DNA of 56,796 nt, from NCBI GenBank assembly GCA_964391595.1, contig CAYMMM010000003.1:1-56796 (forward strand). Reading direction: 5' to 3'. A model generated the notes under the pieces. It worked only from the letters and a program-made list of their open reading frames with translations. It had not been told where the DNA came from and did no database searches. Shown one piece after another: positions 50,926-56,796 of this stretch. This DNA comes from JADZGC01 sp964391595 (GTDB lineage Bacteria > Patescibacteriota > Saccharimonadia > CAILAD01 > GCA-016700035). The translations under genes were made by a program, and so were the position numbers. Within the stretch, counting starts at the first letter, position 1. Each line of letters starts with the position of its first letter.

Positions 50926-52011
50926 CTAGGGCAGCTTGTCGGCATCTCGTACCCTAGGCATCGAATAGAGCTGACTAACGGTCTGATTCACCCCGAAATG
51001 CGTCGAGACAGCTGAGCTATAACCAGCATTACGGACAGCATTTATCACACTTTGGTTGTAGCTACCGTACGGATACGCGAAGTGTCGTATTGGATGACCT
51101 AGTTGTGTCTCAATTTCCGTTTTATTCTGTGTGATCTCGAATTGTAGTAAACTACTTTGAACTGAGGGCAGCGAGAGATGATCGACTGTGTGACCACCAA
51201 TCTCTATGAGCCCACTTTGATCTAGCTGGCGTATTTGATCCCAGGTCAAATAATTGTCGCCGCAACTAGTGTTTGTTCGGTTTGCGCCAATGCAATAGTG
51301 GCTAGCGTCGCCTCCCGAAATGATATAAAAAACCGCTTTCATATTGTGTTTTTTGAGAGCAGCGAATGCTGCCAGCTGATCTGTAAAACCGTCATCAAAT
51401 GTAATGACCAGTGGCTTGCCCGCGATTGGTCTTCGGGATCGCAGCGCGGTCTCGACTTCATCCAGCGTCACAGTTGAGTAGCCCTTCTGCTGCAAGCGTG
51501 TGAGGATGTCATCAAAACGATCGGGTGTCTTATGATAGATAAGTATGGGAATTTGTAGATTAAACTCTAGCGGAGTAGGTCTCGGAGTTGAGCTGGATGC
51601 GAGATTTTGTTTTTTTTCGATCTGGTCTATGGTAATTGCCCAGCGTTGAAGGTTATCCGAAAGAGCTCGCATTTTTTCACGAGCCTCAGGGTAGTCGAGG
51701 GCATCCACCTCGGCGTGAACGATGACGAAGGCCTGCGCAACATCAGCTGAATCGAAAACTTTTGCATTGTCCTTTTGCTGCCGTAATTCGAGATCTTTTG
51801 CCCGCTGCTCGAGCTTCGCAAGGTCGTCGTGGATGTCTTGTGCAATGCGTACATCGATGCCTGTCGACTCGTGTCGGGGTGACGCAGAGATACGCCATAC
51901 ATCATAGCCAGTAACGAGTAGGAGTAGTATAAGCACAACACTGTATGCTAGACGAGCGAGAAATAGCGACTGGCTGGCAGTTATGGCACTTTTTTTGCTA
52001 TTGTGCGGCAT
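50926..52011 (-). CDS. membrane-anchored polysaccharide deacetylase (CE4/NodB)
   Basis: 361 residues: N-terminal membrane helix (about 20-40), a coiled-coil stretch of about 90 residues (AQDIHDDLAKLEQRAKDLEL), then a NodB domain. Metal and catalytic features: TFDDGF (Asp-Asp), GGHTVDHLSL (His-x3-His), and HFAYPYGSYN. It likely removes acetyl groups from peptidoglycan or surface glycan outside the cell. The stop codon is only 19 bp from the convergent histidine kinase. The -10 TATAGT lies 17 bases before the ATG. Confidence 0.9.
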   Translation of the reverse strand: MPHNSKKSAITASQSLFLARLAYSVVLILLLLVTGYDVWRISASPRHESTGIDVRIAQDIHDDLAKLEQRAKDLELRQQKDNAKVFDSADVAQAFVIVHAEVDALDYPEAREKMRALSDNLQRWAITIDQIEKKQNLASSSTPRPTPLEFNLQIPILIYHKTPDRFDDILTRLQQKGYSTVTLDEVETALRSRRPIAGKPLVITFDDGFTDQLAAFAALKKHNMKAVFYIISGGDASHYCIGANRTNTSCGDNYLTWDQIRQLDQSGLIEIGGHTVDHLSLPSVQSSLLQFEITQNKTEIETQLGHPIRHFAYPYGSYNQSVINAVRNAGYSSAVSTHFGVNQTVSQLYSMPRVRDADKLP

Positions 52012-52054
52012 GTATCGAAACGCTATTTTACTATAATGCCATACAGTATGGTGA

Positions 52055-52666
52055 TCATTTCATACCCCTATGTTTTGGAAGTACCGCACTCATTGGCTTG
52101 GCCATAGTATGTGATCGTTTGAGCTTCAAGAAGAATCCGACTGCAAGCGTGACCAGGCTAACTATGACGATTCCTGCACCGCTCGCTAGGAGTATGCCAG
52201 CCTCGTCCCATGCCCAGCGTGGCGAAACGAAGCTATAGGTATAGTTTGCTTTGTCTATCGCTCGTGGTTTTGCAGGATTCTGCCCGGTCGTTACATGTGT
52301 ATCCACGTAGTCGCGGATACATTTTGCAGCACTGACTGAGTTGAGCTTCACGGGACAGGCTTGGACAGCATCCTTATATACGTCGATATTAAATCGAGAC
52401 CCCGCTTCGGCATCAGTCTTGGCTTGAGCGACATCGCGTTCGTATTTACTCTCGAGGGTCACATGTGCACTGGCGTTCATGTGTGTGGTGCTGTATTTCT
52501 TCAAGTCATCAAGAAGCTTTGAGACGTCTTCTTTGCGCTGGTCGGCTGCGGTAATCGCCTCAACTTTGCTGTATGCATTCATGCGATTATTCCTCAGTGC
52601 GAAAACTCCACCGGCTAGCAACAAGCAGCCGATAAGTATACTGATTCCGAGGAGTGCTTTTTTCAT
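52055..52666 (-). CDS. two-helix membrane protein with charged exported domain, unknown
   Basis: 203 residues from the ATG at 52666, which follows TATAAT (52674-52679) by 7 bases, a leaderless start; an in-frame ATG ten codons upstream ignores that promoter. Membrane helices lie at about 5-25 and 160-185, with a 130-residue exported domain between them that is helical, charged and holds two Cys (DAVQACPVK, AAKCIRD). A basic C-terminus is in the cytoplasm. No family is recognised. Confidence 0.7.
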   Translation of the reverse strand: MKKALLGISILIGCLLLAGGVFALRNNRMNAYSKVEAITAADQRKEDVSKLLDDLKKYSTTHMNASAHVTLESKYERDVAQAKTDAEAGSRFNIDVYKDAVQACPVKLNSVSAAKCIRDYVDTHVTTGQNPAKPRAIDKANYTYSFVSPRWAWDEAGILLASGAGIVIVSLVTLAVGFFLKLKRSHTMAKPMSAVLPKHRGMK

Positions 52667-52730
52667 CTCTAGAATTATAGCGGTATTTGCGATCATTTGT
52701 TAGCGATATGCATGGCAACTCACTCTCAGT

Positions 52731-52772
52731 AAAAAGATGAACCCACCTCGACGCCGAAGCGAAGGGTGGGTT
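52731..52772 (-). terminator. intrinsic terminator of the 53324-52795 operon
   Basis: Stem AACCCACC/GGTGGGTT with a 17-base loop, followed on the minus strand by CATCTTTTT. Confidence 0.7.
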
Positions 52773-52794
52773 GTTTGTGGTGCCGACCCGGAGG

Positions 52795-52920
52795 TCAGTG
52801 GCGGAAGTGAGATTTCAGCATGATGCCGATGATCACCGCCAGGCAGACCGACTCTATCCAGCCGTGCCAGCGAATGCCCTCGAGAAGCTCGATGATGCGC
52901 TGTGCCTGTTCGTGTGTCAT
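52795..52920 (-). CDS. 41-residue membrane microprotein
   Basis: Starts 23 bases after the stop of the LysM-like gene with AGGAG 5 bases before its ATG (52920). It encodes 41 residues: a charged amphipathic start (MTHEQAQRIIELLEGIR), a hydrophobic segment (VCLAVIIGIM) and a basic His-rich end (KSHFRH). The real ribosome site, spacing and shared terminator make it credible despite its length. It is probably a membrane helix with both halves amphipathic. Function is unknown; it may assist the upstream LysM-like protein. Confidence 0.6.
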   Translation of the reverse strand: MTHEQAQRIIELLEGIRWHGWIESVCLAVIIGIMLKSHFRH

Positions 52921-52943
52921 GGTGACTCCTTGTCTCGCGCGGA

Positions 52944-53324
52944 CTAGCCGCAGCGGTTGGGGACGGTGAGCAGGGCACCGATCTGCAGTCTGCCATCGGC
53001 CTTGGGGTCGATGCCGGCGATGCCAGCATTCTCGGGCATGTAGCCGAGGCTGACCAGGACTTCACCCTTGTTGGCGGTCACGCCGCCTTTGATCTCACGG
53101 GCGATGATGCCGTTGATCGTGTCGTCCGGCATGACGACCACCGGGTGGGTCTTGCCGGATCCGATCGTGCAGTCGGCTGGGTTCGTGTCGACCTTTAAGA
53201 TCCAGACGAACATCCAAATGACGATGAGCGCCAGGAAGGGGATGGCGAGCAGGTAGTACCCACTCGAGTGATCGGGGTTCTGGGTTCGCGTGGCGGGGTT
53301 CTGGGGGTACGTCGTCTGGGTCAT
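52944..53324 (-). CDS. single-pass membrane protein with LysM-like exported domain
   Basis: 126 residues from the ATG at 53324 (GGAGG 4 bases upstream). Pro/Gln/Asn-rich start, one membrane helix (about 25-44), and an exported domain with two Cys (about 54 and 125) and a LysM-like shape: HPVVVMPDDTINGIIAREI near its start and IGALLTVPN near its end, with a MPENAGIAGIDPKADGRL insertion. LysM binds N-acetylglucosamine polymers such as peptidoglycan. The region is GC-rich, with strong promoter, Shine-Dalgarno and terminator. The longer ORF upstream lacks coding support. Confidence 0.7.
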   Translation of the reverse strand: MTQTTYPQNPATRTQNPDHSSGYYLLAIPFLALIVIWMFVWILKVDTNPADCTIGSGKTHPVVVMPDDTINGIIAREIKGGVTANKGEVLVSLGYMPENAGIAGIDPKADGRLQIGALLTVPNRCG

Positions 53325-53367
53325 GGACCCTCCTTCTCTTGATGTCGGGGAATTGACGAACTGCACC

Positions 53368-53396
53368 ATATTATCACAAAAACGTCTATATGTCAA
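53368..53396 (-). promoter_or_regulatory. strong promoter of the LysM-like/microprotein operon
   Basis: On the minus strand TTGACA (53391-53396), 17 bp, TAATAT (53368-53373), identical in hexamers and spacing to the ncRNA promoter at 1570-1598. Confidence 0.75.
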
Positions 53397-53454
53397 GTAT
53401 TAATCACGGATTGCAGAGGTGCAGCATAAGCATTTTTCAGATATACTATGAAAT

Positions 53455-54879
53455 ATGACGCATATACACGCTGACAGATACAAGAAGACCAAAATCATTG
53501 CTACTATCGGCCCCGCCACAGAGGATAAAATACCCGAGTTGCTGGCTTCTGGGGTGAATGGTGTGCGACTCAATCTGTCACACAATACGCATGCTTGGCA
53601 CGCCAAGATTATCGACAAAGTGAGGACAGCTGCGAAGAAGCTCGATCGTTCAGTGGCTATTATGTGGGATTTGCAGGGGCCAAAAATCCGTGTCGGTGAG
53701 GTCGAAGGCTTGATCGAAGTGAAGGCTGGTGATGAGATCAAATTTGCCGAAGTGAGTAACGGTATGTCGCCCGAAGGCGTGCTTCCTATCCAATACAACA
53801 TCGCACCGCATGTGAAGGTTGGTGATCGGATTATGATCCGTGATGGTGTCATTACGACTGAGGTTACGAAAGTCCAAAACGGCGTTGTCACGGTCAAGGC
53901 AAAAAATGCTGGTAAATTCGGTAGTAACCATGGGGTGAATCTTCCGGACACGATCTTTCACGGCTCAAAGTTGACCGAGAAAGACATGGAAGATGTGCGC
54001 TTTGGTCTGGCGCGTGATATCGACTACATTGTGTTGTCGTTTGTGCATACAGCCGAAGACATCGATACCTTGAGGGCGATGATCAAGAAGCGCAAGAAGA
54101 AAGTTCGGATTATTACCAAGATCGAGACGAAGCCGGCGACTGAGAATCTGCATTCGATCATGATGGCCAGTGACGTGGTCATGATCGCACGCGGTGACTT
54201 GGCGCTCGAGACCAGTCCTGAGCAAGTCCCGATTATTGGGCGCAAGATCATCGAGATGGGGCGTGAGTACAAGACTCCGGTGATCATGGCGACGCAGATG
54301 CTTGAGAGTATGACGTCATCACCCAGCCCGACTCGTGCTGAAGCAAACGACGTCGCGACCGCCGTGTCTCTCGGTGTTGATGCGGTCATGCTGTCGGGCG
54401 AAACGGCGATCGGTGCCTTCGCGGTTGATGCGGTGGCGATGATGAAACGGATTATTCTTTCTACCGAACAGTATATGCGTGATAGCGGTGATCTCACTAT
54501 GCTGTCACGGGACTTAAATGCGACTGACAATGCGCAAAGTGCGGTGGCGATGGCGGCTTTGACGCTCGCAAATCACGTGGGCGCACAACTCATCCTCGCG
54601 GAGACAGTGAGTGGCGCGACAGCGCAGTCAATATCGTCGTTGCGTCCAGACGCTGCGATCATCATGGCTAGCCCGGATGTGCAGGTATGCAATCAGTTGG
54701 CAATCATCTGGGGATCGAAGCCCTACAAGGTGCCGCGCCGTCGTTATATCCAGGCTCGTCTCGTCAAGTCACTGGTGCATAAGGGCGCTTTGAAGAGCGG
54801 CGATTATGTCGTCTCAGCCTTTGGCACGCACGCCGGCAAGACGGGCGCAACTGACACCGTTCGACTTCTGGTGGCCTAG
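53455..54879 (+). CDS. pyk: pyruvate kinase
   Basis: 474 residues. N-terminal KKTKIIATIGPATEDK, then LNLSHNTHAWH, DLQGPKIRVG, KDMEDVRFGLARDIDYIVLSFV, IARGDLALE, MATQMLESMTSSPSPTRAEANDVA and VMLSGETAIG. The C-terminal allosteric-type domain is present (AETVSGATAQSISSLRPDAAI). It makes ATP and pyruvate from phosphoenolpyruvate. TATACT (53442-53447) 7 bases before the ATG predicts a leaderless mRNA. Confidence 0.97.
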   Translation: MTHIHADRYKKTKIIATIGPATEDKIPELLASGVNGVRLNLSHNTHAWHAKIIDKVRTAAKKLDRSVAIMWDLQGPKIRVGEVEGLIEVKAGDEIKFAEVSNGMSPEGVLPIQYNIAPHVKVGDRIMIRDGVITTEVTKVQNGVVTVKAKNAGKFGSNHGVNLPDTIFHGSKLTEKDMEDVRFGLARDIDYIVLSFVHTAEDIDTLRAMIKKRKKKVRIITKIETKPATENLHSIMMASDVVMIARGDLALETSPEQVPIIGRKIIEMGREYKTPVIMATQMLESMTSSPSPTRAEANDVATAVSLGVDAVMLSGETAIGAFAVDAVAMMKRIILSTEQYMRDSGDLTMLSRDLNATDNAQSAVAMAALTLANHVGAQLILAETVSGATAQSISSLRPDAAIIMASPDVQVCNQLAIIWGSKPYKVPRRRYIQARLVKSLVHKGALKSGDYVVSAFGTHAGKTGATDTVRLLVA

Positions 54880-54880
54880 T

Positions 54881-55234
54881 ATGAGCCGAGAGAAAATTGC
54901 TAAGGGGTTGTGGCTGTTGCAGCTCGCACTTGAGGCAGCCATGGGAATACATTTTTCCACTGCTATAACACGCGAATATATAGACAGTCTTCAGCCACAG
55001 GCAGTATGTGAGCTCTGTAATATTGCCCCACCACGGTCGCTGCTGGAGATTATTCTTAATAAGCATCAGTTTGTATTTCTGTGGCTGCCTATGCTGCTCG
55101 TTTCATTAGTGAGTGTTTACATGCTTTTTATTAAGAAGAAGCGAACACCAAAAATATCCGTAGCGCTCGTCTCAGTTGTCGCCAAAATCGGGTATATATA
55201 CATTTGTAGTTTGATTTACTCCGCACTGCCTTAG
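54881..55234 (+). CDS. small membrane protein, unknown
   Basis: 117 residues, with the ATG one base after the pyk stop, so co-transcribed and likely coupled. Three hydrophobic segments (about 10-24, 67-86 and 97-115), the middle part with a CELCNIAPP motif. A disulfide-exchange membrane family with a CxxC near a helix is one idea, but no family is recognised. Confidence 0.65.
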   Translation: MSREKIAKGLWLLQLALEAAMGIHFSTAITREYIDSLQPQAVCELCNIAPPRSLLEIILNKHQFVFLWLPMLLVSLVSVYMLFIKKKRTPKISVALVSVVAKIGYIYICSLIYSALP

Positions 55235-55290
55235 GCGCTAGGATCTTGCCTTTGATAGCATAAGCACTTTCGCGGTATACTAAGAGCACT

Positions 55291-56052
55291 ATGGCACGCA
55301 AAACGTACATTGTCGGCAATTGGAAAATGCACCTCAGTCCCAGTGAGTCGAGTTTATTTGTAGCCAGACTACTGAAAGAAGTTCCGAAAGTCCCTGCAGG
55401 TGTCGAGGCGGTCCTGTGTCCACCGGTGGTTGACCTTACAACAGTACGATCTGAGCTGCGCGGTCACGATCATTTCAAGGTGGGGGTGCAGAATATTTAT
55501 CCCGCCGATGAGGGTGCATATACGGGAGAGACGAGTGCAGCCATGGTTGAGGATCTCGCGCAGTACGCCATCGTAGGTCACTCTGAGCGGCGGCATGTCT
55601 TTGGCGAGCGCGATGGAATAATCGCACAGAAGCTCGCAGCCTGTCTGCGTCATGGAGTCACACCGATATTGTGTGTCGGCGAAACTGGGCACGACCGAAG
55701 TAATGGCCATGCTGCTCAAGTGGTCGCCGACCAGCTCGAGGCAGCACTTACTCTGCTCACCCCAGAGGAGCTACACGACATCGTTATTGCCTATGAGCCG
55801 GTCTGGGCGATCGGGACGGGTGAGAATGCCACTGCCCAGGATGCAGCTGAGATGTTTAGTGTCATTCGCGCATGGCTGCAAGTGCGACATACGCCTGCGA
55901 TTGCGAAGTCGGTACCACTCTTGTATGGCGGCTCAGTGAAGGCAGACAACGCGGGGCAATATCTTGCGCTCGATGATTGCGCTGGTTTACTCGTCGGTGG
56001 GGCTAGTGTGAACTACAAAGAGTTTGCCGGCATACTCAACGCCGCAAAATAG
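55291..56052 (+). CDS. tpiA: triosephosphate isomerase
   Basis: 253 residues, full length. Substrate lysine in VGNWKMH, catalytic His in VGHSERR, catalytic Glu in AYEPVWAIGTG, phosphate loop YGGSVKADN. The gene interconverts dihydroxyacetone phosphate and glyceraldehyde 3-phosphate. TATACT (55276-55281) lies 9 bases before the ATG. Confidence 0.97.
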   Translation: MARKTYIVGNWKMHLSPSESSLFVARLLKEVPKVPAGVEAVLCPPVVDLTTVRSELRGHDHFKVGVQNIYPADEGAYTGETSAAMVEDLAQYAIVGHSERRHVFGERDGIIAQKLAACLRHGVTPILCVGETGHDRSNGHAAQVVADQLEAALTLLTPEELHDIVIAYEPVWAIGTGENATAQDAAEMFSVIRAWLQVRHTPAIAKSVPLLYGGSVKADNAGQYLALDDCAGLLVGGASVNYKEFAGILNAAK

Positions 56053-56150
56053 TCATTCTTGCTGCCACGTGCTTGATAAAACACCCTGTAGTCTGTACAC
56101 TTATGCACGAAAATAAGCGCAAAATCTAAGCCCAGAAATAAGGAGTATTC

Positions 56151-56681
56151 ATGTCTCTCAAGAATGTTGGTATCGGCGACAAAGCCCCCGAAATCGTTAA
56201 CGTCATTATCGAAAATCCACGTGGTCAGTCACGAAATAAATATGAGGCTGACAAGGATACCGGGGTTATCTTTCTCGATCGCGTGAATGCTGTCACTTTG
56301 AGCTATGTTGCAGATTATGGTTATCTTCCAGAAACACTCGGAGATGACGGTGATCCGCTTGATGCGTATATTGTAATTGATGAGCCTCTCCATCCTGGTG
56401 TTGTTGTTCCCGCTCGCGTGATAGGTATGATGAAGATGACCGACGAGGGTGAGGGTGACGAGAAACTCATTTGCGTCGCTAGTAAGGACGTGAGCAAGGA
56501 TCATATCAAGCATGTCGATGACCTCGGACCGACTTTTAAGAAAATGATCGAGCACTTCCATGGTCACCTCAAGGATTGGAAGAACGATTGGACTGGTGTC
56601 GAGACCTCATTCGACGGTTGGTTTGGGCCAGATGAAGCGTACGCGGTTATCCAGCGTGCGCAAGACTCAGCCAAGAACTAG
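56151..56681 (+). CDS. ppa: inorganic pyrophosphatase (family I)
   Basis: 176 residues. Family I motifs: IENPRGQSRNKYEAD (substrate lysine/arginine), the DYGYLPETLGDDGDPLDAYI block with the D-x-D-P-x-D metal site, and KDWKNDW near the C-terminus. It hydrolyses PPi made by tRNA charging and polymerisation. A proper Shine-Dalgarno (AAGGAG) lies upstream. Confidence 0.96.
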   Translation: MSLKNVGIGDKAPEIVNVIIENPRGQSRNKYEADKDTGVIFLDRVNAVTLSYVADYGYLPETLGDDGDPLDAYIVIDEPLHPGVVVPARVIGMMKMTDEGEGDEKLICVASKDVSKDHIKHVDDLGPTFKKMIEHFHGHLKDWKNDWTGVETSFDGWFGPDEAYAVIQRAQDSAKN

Positions 56682-56695
56682 GCATAAATATCTTT

Positions 56696-56730
56696 AATAT
56701 AAGGCACTCTGTCGAGTGTCTTATATTATT
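56696..56730. terminator. bidirectional terminator after ppa
   Basis: A 14-bp stem (AATATAAGGCACTC, closing on TGTC, with GAGTGTCTTATATT; one G-U mismatch) lies between ppa and a convergent partial gene. Confidence 0.65.
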
Positions 56731-56796
56731 GCCCTGGGGCGAGCGTGAGGCTTAAGCCTCGTAGAGCAATTGTGATCTCATCGACGACTTCCTTGG
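56726..56796 (-). CDS. C-terminal end of an unidentified convergent gene
   Basis: On the minus strand the last 71 bases give an open frame ending in TAA (56726-56728): KEVVDEITIALRGLSLTLAP followed by GQ. Only 22 residues are visible, too few to identify. Confidence 0.4.
   Translation of the reverse strand, partial: KEVVDEITIALRGLSLTLAPGQ

Noticed and set aside
1..56796. Alternative genetic code (UGA as glycine)
   Set aside because: Several complete genes end in TGA at the expected family length (for example the GNAT at 10277, the exonuclease at 48539, atpD), and no in-frame TGA interrupts conserved domains.
1..56796. CRISPR arrays, insertion sequences, prophage or integrase genes
   Set aside because: No spaced direct repeats with unique spacers, no transposase, integrase or terminal inverted repeats were seen; the fibre gene resembles tail fibres but has a membrane anchor and no other phage genes nearby.

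Overview
The window reads as a chromosomal segment of an ultra-small, fermentative member of the Patescibacteria (Candidate Phyla Radiation), most likely a Candidatus Saccharibacteria (TM7) relative. The evidence is the short bacterial-type AspRS without a GAD insertion, many single-pass membrane proteins with exported domains, Ser/Thr-rich and GLUG-repeat surface proteins, reliance on lower glycolysis, and many genes whose -10 box lies 6-12 bases before the ATG (probable leaderless mRNAs). TGA works as a stop (for example the ends at 10277 and 48539), so the glycine-UGA code of Absconditabacteria/Gracilibacteria is excluded. The taxonomic call is inference.

Layout. 1-9252: the end of an M16 peptidase, a probable structured RNA on the minus strand (about 1265-1562), an ABC-F protein, aspS, an Lnt-like membrane acyltransferase, and two tandem paralogous surface proteins. 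9253-13333: an operator-like control region with a 32-codon leader ORF, a GNAT gene, a divergent pair encoding a guanidinoacetate-methyltransferase-like enzyme and an ornithine-decarboxylase-like enzyme, and a small membrane protein plus LuxI/FeeM-like acyltransferase operon. 13370-20315: a histidine kinase and response regulator, pgk, enolase with a long disordered tail, and guanylate kinase. 20432-26506: GH1 beta-glucosidase, secreted proteins (DUF3472-like with a peptidoglycan-binding domain, LAxTG-anchored, DUF1996), tRNA-Glu and trhO.

26566-37430 is the most striking part. A tightly overlapping minus-strand cluster encodes F1 subunits (alpha, beta, gamma, delta, epsilon) and a b-like stator. 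The usual atpB-atpE position upstream of b holds no subunit a. It holds one 279-residue protein: signal peptide, extracytoplasmic beta-rich domain, and a C-terminal c-subunit-like hairpin that keeps the RNP loop but has no acidic residue in either membrane helix. The gene directly downstream of epsilon is a 1,669-residue fibre-like surface protein. Together they suggest an F1-driven machine that may not translocate ions in the usual way.

37566-49118: three GLUG-repeat adhesin-like proteins followed by a sortase. Four exported proteins in the window end in a P-x-T-G-like motif only a few residues from the stop, with no membrane tail. 49221-56796: an OmpR-type two-component system, a polysaccharide deacetylase, a LysM-like/microprotein operon, pyruvate kinase, triosephosphate isomerase and inorganic pyrophosphatase. 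The glycolytic genes (pgk, eno, pyk, tpiA) are scattered, each with its own promoter, as if expressed independently from sugars released by enzymes such as the GH1 protein.
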